NCBI GenBank assembly: GCA_029858845.1
Contig: JAOUEG010000031.1
Span: 1 to 12,381, forward strand
Direction of reading: 5' to 3'
Source: Chloroflexota bacterium
Lineage (GTDB): Bacteria > Chloroflexota > Limnocylindria > Limnocylindrales > CSP1-4
Length of the DNA stretch: 12,381 nucleotides
Shown here: positions 1 to 7,256 of the stretch, piece after piece
How the letters are laid out: each line of letters opens with the position of its first letter
Position numbering within the stretch: position 1 is the first letter of the stretch
Position numbers and translations under genes: made by a program
Notes under the pieces: generated by a model
Told to the model about the DNA's origin: nothing
What the model saw: the letters and a program-made list of their open reading frames with translations, nothing else
Databases searched by the model: none

Positions 1-35
1 CGCCGTTCGTCGGTCCGTGGCGCTCAGTCGAGCGG

Positions 36-152
36 TTATGTGGGGCCCTTGCCATCCTCCGGCTCGACGAGTCCCAGCAACCGGGCTCGAGCGACCGCCT
101 CGTCGCGATCGCCGACGCCGAGCCTGCTGAACGCCGACCGCAGGTGTCGCGA
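36..152 (-). pseudogene. C-terminal remnant of a LuxR-family regulator
   Basis: Read on the minus strand, an open frame ending in TAA at 36-38 encodes HLRSAFSRLGVGDRDEAVAR followed by ARLLGLVEPEDGKGPT. This matches the last part of a LuxR/LAL-type DNA-binding domain: the end of the recognition helix, the xLGVxxRxEAVARAxxLGL consensus and a short tail. Upstream of the histidine (above about position 150) the frame stays open to 236, but the translation is unlike a regulator and the upstream half of the HTH is absent. The gene is therefore truncated at its 5' side. The break coincides with the start of recombinase-like sequence on the opposite strand, which suggests an insertion or deletion junction. 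The family assignment rests on a short motif read by eye. Confidence 0.5.
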
Positions 153-346
153 TCCACCCCACACCGGAGGCCGATGCTCACGGCTGGTCGGAGGCGCTCG
201 GCACCCAGCAGCTGTTGCTAGACGTGGGAGGGGCGTTTAGTGCATATGGTCGGGGCGAGAGGGATTGCCCCGCGACCAACGACCTTCCGGTCACGATGCG
301 GCTCGCCGAGCCCCCGGAGCCGTTCGACTGGCTCCGCAGCGCATGA
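131..346 (+). pseudogene. Serine recombinase 3'-end remnant (repeat copy A)
   Basis: The frame opens after a TGA at 128-130 and closes with TGA at 344-346. From about position 146 it reads VAIHPTPEADAHGWSEAL, a short divergent stretch, then YGRGERD, TMRLAEPPEP and FDWLRSA. The PTPxAxxxG segment and the GRGER motif correspond to the extreme C-terminus of large serine recombinases, and the last 32 residues match copies B and C in this window with no gaps. No catalytic, recombinase or zinc-ribbon domain precedes it, so this is a 3' stub, not a functional gene. Its final codons overlap the ATG of the following HTH frame as ATGA (343-346). The recombinase identity is inferred mainly through copy B, which retains more of the protein. 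Confidence 0.5.
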
Positions 347-510
347 CGCGCCGGTCCCGCCATCCTGCTGAGTGTGCTACCGACCGCGAGGTTGGGGTGG
401 TGGCAGCCGTTCTGGCCGCCGGCTCGGAGAAGGCGGCCGCCCACTGGCTCGGCCTGTCGCACTCGACCGACAAGCACCACCTGGCGAGTGCGCGGTCCAA
501 GGTTGGGGCG
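245..510 (+). repeat. Direct repeat copy A (recombinase tail plus HTH), truncated
   Basis: This segment aligns without gaps to 9361-9462 through the recombinase tail, then with one 3-base difference through the HTH. It begins at TATGGTCGGGGCGAGAGGGA and loses similarity just after position 510. It has the same orientation as the two other copies. It lies upstream of the DUF2252/MFS/ATPase block, whose genes point toward it. Confidence 0.75.
343..510 (+). pseudogene. Truncated LuxR-type HTH protein (repeat copy A)
   Basis: An ATG overlapping the recombinase stop begins MTRRSRHPAECATDREVGVV, then runs through AGSEKAAAHWLGLSHSTDKHHLA in two adjoining pieces to ARSKVGA. This is the HTH of copies B and C. 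Two HTH residues are changed (HRLGLS to HWLGLS, STVKHH to STDKHH), with a Val-to-Asp change in the normally hydrophobic recognition-helix position. Similarity stops at the alanine codon 508-510. The C-terminal part present in B and C (AQLVWILAPRLP) is absent, and the frame then runs on through unrelated sequence. Truncation plus a damaging recognition-helix substitution argue for a decaying copy. It could still be expressed as a fusion, but nothing supports that. Confidence 0.6.
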
Positions 511-774
511 ACGATCTGCGTCAGGCCGCTCGGCGGCGTTCTCGACCGTCCGGCTGCCGATGGACGCCTTCGCGGCGTGACGGTGACCGGTGCCCTGCAT
601 TTCCGCGCTGGTAGTCGGTGCTCGACGCACGCCAGGCAGTCCAGACGCAAACGGCACAACGACTCTCTCTCACCCCGTGATCATTTCGGCGGCAAGGCTA
701 ACGGTCATGCCGACGAAACCGAGAGCCTGCGCGAATCACGCTGGTCGACCCTGACGGCACGCCGTTCGGGCCGG
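511..774. other. Stretch with no recognisable gene
   Basis: This lies between the end of repeat copy A and the stop codon of the DUF2252 gene. Frames are open on both strands, but none gives a translation I recognise, none has a convincing ribosome binding site, and none shows the periodic composition of the neighbouring genes. Downstream of the DUF2252 stop on the minus strand I see only a 5-bp inverted repeat with a 2-base gap, too small to call a terminator. The stretch may be further mobile-element debris. Confidence 0.4.
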
Positions 775-2193
775 CTAGATGTCGAGCTCCGCGACGATCG
801 TCCCGTTCGCGATCGCTTCGGCGTGCGCCGCGTGGTCGAGCTCGTTGAGGTCTGCATAGGCGTGCGAGAACTCGGCGATCGCGCGGTCGAAGGTGTCGTC
901 GCCGCCGAGGTAGCCATCGATCATCGCCGCGTCACCGGTGCGGGCGTGGGCGAGTGCCAGGACAGCGCCGCAGAGCCGCGAGTACTGTCCCAGCTCCTTT
1001 GCGTCCATCTCGTCGACCTCGATCGACCCCTTCCCGTCCCAGAGCTGCCGGAAGTAGAAGTACTCGGTGCTCCCGGCCTCGGGGTCTTCGTAGCTTGACC
1101 AGCCGAGCAGGATGTCGCCCATCGTCTGCATCAGCCTCTGCCCGACCACGACCCGCTCCCCCGGCTCGAACTCGCTGGCGCCGAGATGGGCCTCGAGCAC
1201 CGACGTCGTCGCCTCCTTGAACTGGACGAACAGCGGCTCGCCGTCTCCGCTCTCCAACAGCACGATGAAGCAGCGGGTGCCGAGACTGCCGACGCCGACC
1301 GCCTTGCGGGCGACGTCAACGACCACGTAGCGATCGAACAGTCGCCGTCGATACGCGGTAAGCGAATCGAGATACCGGTCGAAGAACTCGATCACCAGCG
1401 GCAGCTGCGTGTCGAGGATCTCGTCGACACGGGTGATGAGCGGCTCGTGCGCCACGATCACCCGACGGCCCTCGAGCACCTCGGTCAACTTGTCGAGGGC
1501 CCGCAGGTGATCCCTGCCGACGGCCTTCCTGGAGGAACGATCGACGCGGCTCCGGTGCCTGCCGCCGGCGAGCATCTCCTTGACCTGGTCGAGCTCGAGC
1601 CGGCGGTAGTGCAGCGCGAGCGGCGCCACGCCGGAGAGCTCCGAGATCGTCGTGCGATACCCCTCCACCGACGCGCGGACGGCGCGATCGACCCTCTCGG
1701 CGGGCAGCCCGTTGTTGCGGCCGGCGACCGCGACACTCGCAGCGAGCCGCTTCACGTCCCACTCGAACGGCCCCGGATGCGTCTCGTCGAAATCGTTCAG
1801 ATCGAAGACGAGCCGACGATCCGGGCCGTTGAAGAGACCGAAATTCGACAGATGGGCATCACCGCAGAGCTGGACGCGAATGTCGGTCGTCGGCGTCCTC
1901 GCCAGGTCAGCCGCCATGATCGCGGCTCCACCGCGATAGAACGTGAACGGCGTCGCGCTCATCCGGCCGTGGCGGACCGGAACGAGCTGGGGCAGACGCA
2001 TCGTGTCCTGCGTCGTCAGGATCCCGATCGTGTCACCACGATCGGCCGCGTCCGGAACGGCGACGTGGGCCTCCAACGGCACGTCATCGCGTCGCTCGCG
2101 TCCCGCCTTGCGGAGCTCGTTCCGCCCCAGGAGGTGGGCCCGGCCGAGCAGCCCAGTTCGCTCGAGGTCCCTCACACGCGCATCCTCGCACAC
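775..2193 (-). CDS. DUF2252 family protein
   Basis: This 472-residue protein carries the signature blocks of DUF2252: LVPVRHGRM (about 70-78), FYRG (85-88), CGDAHLSNFG (110-119), DLNDFDET (131-138) and EWDVKRLA (144-151). The C-terminal half includes FDRYLDSLTAYRR and the QRLMQTMGD/YFRQLWD blocks. The family's biochemical role is not established. The GDAHxxN and DFD blocks resemble the catalytic loop and metal-binding motifs of aminoglycoside-phosphotransferase-like kinases, so kinase-type chemistry is a reasonable guess. There is no signal peptide or membrane segment, so it is probably cytoplasmic. The GTG start at 2193 is preceded by GGAG at an 8-base spacing, and the N-terminal region is of normal family length. 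It is the last of three minus-strand genes, 103 bases after the MFS stop, and may be cotranscribed. Confidence 0.9.
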   Translation of the reverse strand: MCEDARVRDLERTGLLGRAHLLGRNELRKAGRERRDDVPLEAHVAVPDAADRGDTIGILTTQDTMRLPQLVPVRHGRMSATPFTFYRGGAAIMAADLARTPTTDIRVQLCGDAHLSNFGLFNGPDRRLVFDLNDFDETHPGPFEWDVKRLAASVAVAGRNNGLPAERVDRAVRASVEGYRTTISELSGVAPLALHYRRLELDQVKEMLAGGRHRSRVDRSSRKAVGRDHLRALDKLTEVLEGRRVIVAHEPLITRVDEILDTQLPLVIEFFDRYLDSLTAYRRRLFDRYVVVDVARKAVGVGSLGTRCFIVLLESGDGEPLFVQFKEATTSVLEAHLGASEFEPGERVVVGQRLMQTMGDILLGWSSYEDPEAGSTEYFYFRQLWDGKGSIEVDEMDAKELGQYSRLCGAVLALAHARTGDAAMIDGYLGGDDTFDRAIAEFSHAYADLNELDHAAHAEAIANGTIVAELDI

Positions 2194-2296
2194 GAACCGA
2201 TCTCCAACCTGCAGCTCGACGCTGACGTGCTTTTCTGGAACGTCGAGGTCGCGTTCCGCGGGCTGTGGGCCACCGCAACCTCGTGAGGTGGCGCGG

Positions 2297-3970
2297 TCAC
2301 GACACGGGTGGGTCCACCGTGGGCCGCCGCCTACCGCGCAGGAACGTGGACGCCGCGAAGATCAGCACGACCACGACGAACGCGGTCTCGAGCGCCCGCC
2401 GCATCGCGTCAACCCACGACTGCTGGACGATGCGGTCCACCTGCGCGGCAGCCGCCGGCGGCATCTCGGCAACCACGATCCGCTCGAAGGTCGCCTGGTC
2501 GAACCGGGCCTGGGCATCCTCCAGCGCGATCGCCAGCCGCCGGGCCTCGTCGGGATGCAGGTCCACCGCGGCGACACGCACCGTCGTGTCCACGAACGAC
2601 GTGTAGAACGACGCGAGCAGGACCGATCCGATGAGGGCCGTCCCCATCGACGTCCCGAGCTCCTTGGCCGTGTTGTACACCCCGGTCGCGCTGCCCTTCT
2701 CATCATCGGGCACCGCTGCCAGCGTCAGGTTCGTCAGCTGCGAGAGGAGCCCACCGATCCCGCCGCCGATCAGGAGCAACGGCACGATCGAGTCGATCGT
2801 CGTCATCGTGGGGCCGAGGACGCTCGCGTATGCGACGACGCCGATCCCGATGGTGATGGCGCTGATCTGGACGATGAGCTTCGGGCGGACGAGGTGGACG
2901 ACACGCGTCAGGCCCAGGGAGGCAAAGAAGATCGCGACCGACATCGGGAGGAGCGCGACGCCGGCGTCGAGCGCGGTGTACCCGAGCCCGGACTGCAGGA
3001 AGACCGGGATGGTGAACAGCAGGCCGGCGATCAGCAGCGACTCGAGGGCGTCGGTCGCGGTCCCCGGTCGGAAGTCGGTCACCCGCAGCGTCGCGAACCG
3101 GAAGAGCGGGTCCAGGCCCTGCTCGACCCGGCGCCGCGACCAGTGGACGAAGGCGACCAGCACGAGGATGCCCGCGAGCATCAGCAGTGGTGTCGGGGCG
3201 ATGCCGCCCAGCCCGATCTCCGTGCCGCCGATGGCCAGCGGTCGCTTGGCATCCCACCAGCCATACCAGCCTGCCAGCAGGACCGATCCGACGATCGCTA
3301 CCAAGCCGATCCCCCACAGGGTGACGCCCACGGTGTCGAGGCGCTGGTCCCGCTGGGGCGGCCGGTCGGCAAGCCATCTCGACATGGCCAGGACGATGAC
3401 GACGACCACCACCTCGAGCCCGAAGGCGTAGCGCCATGACAGGTTCGTGGCCAGGAACCCGCCGATGATCGGGCCCATCGCGGCCGCGACCGCCTGGAAG
3501 CCGCCAAGCACCCCGAACGCGAGCGCCCGCCGCGGTCCCGAGTAGCTGATGGAGGTCATCGACAGCGAGATCGGGATCAGAGCGGCGGCGCCGATCCCTT
3601 CGAGCAACGACCAGCCGAGGATCAGGATCGCCACGTTCGGGGCGAGGGCGGCCATCAGGGTCCCGCACCCGAAGATCACCAGCGCGGCCCGGTAGACGCG
3701 TTTGGGGCCCAGCAGGTCTCCCACTCGCCCCGCGCCCACCATGAGCGCCGCCATCGTCAGCGAGTAGAGCGCCACCGCCGACTGGACCGCGGACGTGGTC
3801 GTGCCGAGGTCCTTGACGATGTCCGGGATCGCGACATTCAGCATCGTCGCGTCGAGGGCGATGATGAACATCACCATCGAGATCGCGACGAGTGGTGCCC
3901 AGCCCGCGTTGCGGCTGGCGTCGCGGGGCAGGGTCATGCTCGCACCACATGCGAGCGTCGTGCCAGCCAT
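2297..3970 (-). CDS. MFS transporter, DHA2 (EmrB/QacA-like) drug efflux family
   Basis: This is a 557-residue, roughly 14-helix major facilitator. Helix 1 carries LDATMLNVAIP (39-49), the typical DHA2 motif D1. GRVGDLLGPKR (81-91) is motif A in the loop between helices 2 and 3. GPIIGGFLA (166-174) is motif C, the antiporter motif of proton-driven drug exporters. Length and the long polar C-terminal loop (DLHPDEARRLAIALEDAQAR) fit the 14-TMS class. It probably exports small organic or cationic compounds in exchange for protons; the substrate cannot be read from the sequence. I chose the ATG at 3970 because GAGG lies 5 bases upstream. A GTG at 4000 and an ATG at 3937 are in frame and possible. 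It lies 183 bases downstream of the P-type ATPase stop. Confidence 0.92.
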   Translation of the reverse strand: MAGTTLACGASMTLPRDASRNAGWAPLVAISMVMFIIALDATMLNVAIPDIVKDLGTTTSAVQSAVALYSLTMAALMVGAGRVGDLLGPKRVYRAALVIFGCGTLMAALAPNVAILILGWSLLEGIGAAALIPISLSMTSISYSGPRRALAFGVLGGFQAVAAAMGPIIGGFLATNLSWRYAFGLEVVVVVIVLAMSRWLADRPPQRDQRLDTVGVTLWGIGLVAIVGSVLLAGWYGWWDAKRPLAIGGTEIGLGGIAPTPLLMLAGILVLVAFVHWSRRRVEQGLDPLFRFATLRVTDFRPGTATDALESLLIAGLLFTIPVFLQSGLGYTALDAGVALLPMSVAIFFASLGLTRVVHLVRPKLIVQISAITIGIGVVAYASVLGPTMTTIDSIVPLLLIGGGIGGLLSQLTNLTLAAVPDDEKGSATGVYNTAKELGTSMGTALIGSVLLASFYTSFVDTTVRVAAVDLHPDEARRLAIALEDAQARFDQATFERIVVAEMPPAAAAQVDRIVQQSWVDAMRRALETAFVVVVLIFAASTFLRGRRRPTVDPPVS

Positions 3971-4153
3971 GCCGGCCTCGAGCGCACGCAGGAGTGCCAC
4001 GCGCCTGCCACCAGGCCCCTCAGCGCTGACGCTGCGCCCGGACCAGGGGCACGCGATTCCTCCGCCGTCCGCGGTGTCGTCTTCGTGATCGGGCTCATCG
4101 TGGAGTTCGGCCTGCCGCAGAACGTCGGCTTCGGGTCTCGGTCGGCGGGTCGC

Positions 4154-6916
4154 TCACGCCGCGAGACGCGCCGGCGCCACCGCAGCCGTCGCCTCGTCAC
4201 CGGTCGTGACCTTGAGCAGCTTCCTGGCCTCCTCGACGACGAGCACCGACAACGCGACGCCGAGGCAGACGACCCACTGCTCGACCGTGAGGGAGGTCGT
4301 GCCGAGGAGGCGCTGGAAGAAGCCCAGCTCGGTCGCGAGGATGATCGCCACCACCGACAGGCCGGTCGCATTGAGCAGCGGGCGGTTCGCGAGGATCGAC
4401 CCGCCGAAGAGCGACTCCTTCTCGTCAGCCGACTCAAGGGAGGAGAACAGGCGGAACAGGGAGAACGTCGTCACCCCCATCGTACGGGCAACCACGTCGC
4501 CGTAGGCGCCGCTCCCCCAGGCGAGCACCCCGAGGGTGCCGGCAGCCATGACCAGCCCGACGAACACGAGCCACGTCGTCAGCCGGCGCGGCATGATCTT
4601 CTGCGTCTTCGGCCGCGGCGGCTCATCCATGAGACCCTGCCGCGGCTTGCCGTAGCCGAGGCCGATGGCCTGGAACGTCGTGACCGAGAAGTTGATCCAG
4701 ATTGACTGGAGCGGGAGGAACGGGATCCCGCCCAGGATGTTGAGCAGCGACGAGCCGAGGAAGGTCGCGATGAACCCGAACAGGCCGGCCATCTGGAAGC
4801 GGATGAACCGGAGCAGGTTGTCGTAGACGGCCCGGCCGAGCCCGACGGCCTTGACGATCGTCCCGAAGTTGTCGTCGGTGAGGATCATGACCGCGGCCTG
4901 CTTGGAGACCTCCGTGCCGGTGATCCCCATCGCGATGCCGATGTCGGCCCGCTTGAGGGCCGGCGCGTCGTTGACCCCGTCGCCGGTCATCCCGACGACG
5001 TGGCCCTTCTTGCGCAGGATGTCCACGAGGTGGACCTTGTCCTCGGGTGAGACGCGGGCGATGACGCCGATCCCGTCGATCTGGCGCATCGCCTCGTCGT
5101 CACTCATCGCCCGGAACTCGGCGCCGGTGATCGCGCGGCCCTCGATGCCGAGCTGGTGGGCGATCGCCCCGGCCGTGACCGCGTGGTCGCCGGTGATCAT
5201 CCGGACCTGGATCCCGGCCGCCTTCGCCTTCGCGATGGCGTCCTTCGCGGCCGGCCGCGGCGGGTCCACGATCCCCACCATCGCGAGGAGCGTGAGACCG
5301 TCGAGCGCCGCGAGCAGGTCCGCGCCCGGGTCGAAGGTGCCCGGGTCGAAGTCCTTCTGCCCCGTCGCCATGACGCGGAGGCCCATGGTGCCCAGTCGCT
5401 CGTTCTCGTGGAGGTAGGCATCGCGGATCTGCTCGATCGGGACCACCGTGCCATCCGGGCCGTGAGCGCTCCGGGCGCGGGCGAGGAGCTGGTCCGGCGC
5501 TCCCTTGACGTAGCCGCGGATGACGTCGCTGCCACTGGCGTCCGTCATCGCATGGAAGGTGGCCATCATCTTGTAGGCCGCGTCGAACGGCAGGGTGGCC
5601 ACACGCGGATAGCGCTCGCGGGTGAGCGCGGGATCGACGCCGCCCTTGGCGGCCAGGACGACGAGGGCGCCTTCTGTCGGGTCGCCGACGAGTCCGCCGT
5701 CGCGGACCTCGGCGTCGGCGCACAGGGCCATCGGCAGCAGGTACTGCTCGAGCGGGACGTCCGGCTGGCCGCCGGTGTGGGCGATCTGGCCCGTCGTCGA
5801 GTAGCCCTCGCCGCTGATGGCGTACTGCCGGCCGACGATCGCCATCTGGATGGCCGTCATCTGGTTGAGGGTGAGGGTCCCCGTCTTGTCCGAGTTGATC
5901 GCCGACGTTGACCCGAGCGTCTCCACGGAGCGCAGGCGCTTCATGATCGCGCCCGCCTCGGCGAGTTGCTGTGAGCCCTTCGACAGGATCGCCGTGACGA
6001 CGGCCGGCAGTGCCGTGGGGATGGCCGCGACCCCGAACGCGATCGCGCTCAGGAACAGCTCCTCGAGCTCGATGCCGCGGTACCGGCCGAGCACGATCGA
6101 GATCACCAGCGCGATGCCGGCGATGACGAGGATCTGGTTCGTCAGCGCGTCGAGCTGCTTGGTCAGCGGGGTCTTCTCGACGCCGGTGGCCTGGAGCATG
6201 CCGCTGATGTGGCCGACCTCGGTCGCCATCCCCGTCGTCGTGACGAGGATCGTGCCGGCGCCGCGGGTGACCTGGGTGTTCATGAACGCCATGTCGACGC
6301 GGTCGCCGAGCGCGGCGTCGGCGGCGACGGCGTCAACCTGCTTGGGGGTGGGGACGCTCTCGCCGGTGAGCGCGGACTCGTCGATCTCCAGGGTCGCCGC
6401 GGTGAGGATGCGCGCGTCCGCGGGGACGAGGTCACCCGCCTCGATGTTGACGATGTCGCCGGGGACGAGCTCCTCCATCGGGATCTCGACGAGGTCGCCG
6501 TTCCGGCGGACCTTCGCCTTCACGACCAACATGCCCTGGAGGGCCGAGGCGCTCGCCTCTGCCTTGCCCTCCTGGTTCATCGCCATCCAGGCGTTGAACA
6601 GCGTGAGCAGGATCAGGAAGACACCCGTGTAGAACTGGCTGGGCAGGAACAGGCAGGCGACGCCCACGACCAGGAGCACGATCTGCATCAGCTCGGCGTA
6701 CTGGCGGCTGAGTCGCTGCCAGGTCGATGCCTTCTTCGTCTCGTCGAACCTGTTCTTGCCGGACCGGGCGCGCCTCGCGTCGGCCTCCGCCGTCGTCAGG
6801 CCCGCTGCCGGGTCGACGTCGAGTCGGCGGAGCGCCTCCTCCGCGGAGAGAGCGAACCAGCCGTTATCCGGCGCCGCCTGGACGGAACCGGCGGCTACGC
6901 CAGTGCTCGCGGTCAT
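4154..6916 (-). CDS. Cation-transporting P-type ATPase (P2-like, substrate unassigned)
   Basis: This is a complete 920-residue P-type ATPase of the inner membrane. In order it has an N-terminal cation-ATPase domain with LSAEEALRRLDVDPAAGLT (23-41), TM1-2 (about 75-110), an actuator domain with ALTGES (182-187), and TM3-4. The phosphorylation site is SDKTGTLT (342-349; Asp343 is the phospho-acceptor). The nucleotide domain carries KGAPD (471-475). The P domain has TGDH (575-578) and MTGDGVNDAP (643-652), followed by TM5-10. All catalytic motifs are intact. The ion site is odd: TM4 reads IPTALPAV instead of IPEGLPAV, and TM6 reads INFSVTT where SERCA-type pumps have VNLVTD. Calcium specificity should therefore not be assumed. 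The ATG at 6916 has a strong AGGGGAGG 5 bases upstream. It is first of three minus-strand genes and divergent from a degenerate relative. Confidence 0.95.
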   Translation of the reverse strand: MTASTGVAAGSVQAAPDNGWFALSAEEALRRLDVDPAAGLTTAEADARRARSGKNRFDETKKASTWQRLSRQYAELMQIVLLVVGVACLFLPSQFYTGVFLILLTLFNAWMAMNQEGKAEASASALQGMLVVKAKVRRNGDLVEIPMEELVPGDIVNIEAGDLVPADARILTAATLEIDESALTGESVPTPKQVDAVAADAALGDRVDMAFMNTQVTRGAGTILVTTTGMATEVGHISGMLQATGVEKTPLTKQLDALTNQILVIAGIALVISIVLGRYRGIELEELFLSAIAFGVAAIPTALPAVVTAILSKGSQQLAEAGAIMKRLRSVETLGSTSAINSDKTGTLTLNQMTAIQMAIVGRQYAISGEGYSTTGQIAHTGGQPDVPLEQYLLPMALCADAEVRDGGLVGDPTEGALVVLAAKGGVDPALTRERYPRVATLPFDAAYKMMATFHAMTDASGSDVIRGYVKGAPDQLLARARSAHGPDGTVVPIEQIRDAYLHENERLGTMGLRVMATGQKDFDPGTFDPGADLLAALDGLTLLAMVGIVDPPRPAAKDAIAKAKAAGIQVRMITGDHAVTAGAIAHQLGIEGRAITGAEFRAMSDDEAMRQIDGIGVIARVSPEDKVHLVDILRKKGHVVGMTGDGVNDAPALKRADIGIAMGITGTEVSKQAAVMILTDDNFGTIVKAVGLGRAVYDNLLRFIRFQMAGLFGFIATFLGSSLLNILGGIPFLPLQSIWINFSVTTFQAIGLGYGKPRQGLMDEPPRPKTQKIMPRRLTTWLVFVGLVMAAGTLGVLAWGSGAYGDVVARTMGVTTFSLFRLFSSLESADEKESLFGGSILANRPLLNATGLSVVAIILATELGFFQRLLGTTSLTVEQWVVCLGVALSVLVVEEARKLLKVTTGDEATAAVAPARLAA

Positions 6917-6921
6917 CCCCG

Positions 6922-6929
6922 CCTCCCCT
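6922..6929 (-). promoter_or_regulatory. Ribosome binding site of the P-type ATPase
   Basis: On the minus strand AGGGGAGG lies 5 bases before the ATG at 6916. This fixes the start, in preference to the longer frame that reaches 7003, whose extra 29 residues are polar and unlike the family N-terminus. Confidence 0.75.
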
Positions 6930-6989
6930 TTCGGTCTTCGCTCTTCGGAACCAGGTGCGGGCCGGTGTGCGTCAGACCACGGGGTAAGC

Positions 6990-6999
6990 GACACGTGTC
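6990..6999. promoter_or_regulatory. Perfect 10-bp palindrome GACACGTGTC, possible operator
   Basis: GACACGTGTC reads the same on both strands and lies 73 bases upstream of the ATPase start, inside the divergent control region. Position and symmetry suit a dimeric regulator, but no consensus for a named factor is recognised. A 10-bp palindrome can occur by chance in GC-rich DNA. Confidence 0.3.
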
Positions 7000-7092
7000 C
7001 CACCGACGCCCCGGAGAGACTCTACGCCATGGGATCGCGTGGGGTGGGTGTGGGTGATCGAGCCCGGAGAGCCTGCGCCCCGCTCCATCGGT

Positions 7093-7110
7093 GGGCCGAC
7101 GGATCGGCCC
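7093..7110. promoter_or_regulatory. Perfect inverted repeat (7-bp arms, 4-base loop) in the divergent region
   Basis: GGGCCGA, the loop CGGA, then TCGGCCC: a perfect, GC-rich stem with a tetraloop, about 147 bases upstream of the pseudo-ATPase start and 177 bases upstream of the ATPase start. There is no T-run on either side, so it is not a standard intrinsic terminator. It could be an operator, or a leader hairpin if transcription of the plus-strand gene starts upstream. The rest of the 340-base intergenic region has no supported gene. A weak CTGACG/ACAATC pair (spacing 18) follows at about 7111-7140 and might be a promoter, with low confidence. Confidence 0.35.
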
Positions 7111-7256
7111 TGACGTGGCCGGGGCTGTCCCGCACAATCGCGTCTCATGGGTGGCTTCAGGTCGAAGGCCGCGCGCAGGCGAGCAGTTCGCCTGGAACGC
7201 CGCGCCGCCCCGATTGCGATCACGTGCGTGGCCCCACGGCGCGTCGGATCGAGCTG

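Noticed and set aside
40..240. A 66-codon plus-strand frame at the left edge
   Set aside because: It is antisense to the LuxR-like remnant, with Arg/Ser/Pro-rich translation and no ribosome site.
511..774. Possible transposase fragment downstream of copy A
   Set aside because: No frame on either strand gave a recognisable transposase motif, so I left it unassigned.
1943..3439. A 498-codon plus-strand frame, and other long frames antisense to the DUF2252, MFS and ATPase genes
   Set aside because: Its translation is low-complexity (Arg, Asp, His, Pro, Gln-rich) and lies opposite well-supported family members. This is the usual mirror of high-GC codon bias.
4021..4034. Inverted repeat CAGCG-CTGA-CGCTG between the ATPase and MFS genes as a terminator
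   Set aside because: The stem is only 5 bp and no T-run follows on the minus strand, so it is within chance expectation for this composition.
6917..7003. An upstream start for the P-type ATPase giving 29 more residues
   Set aside because: The strong AGGGGAGG sits inside this stretch, immediately before the ATG at 6916, and the family N-terminal domain starts after it.
6756..7256. A 167-codon N-terminal extension of the pseudo-ATPase frame
   Set aside because: It overlaps the N-terminus of the divergent ATPase and the intergenic region. Its composition is Arg/Ser/Pro-rich with no family match, and similarity to CtpE-like proteins begins only after the ATG at 7257.
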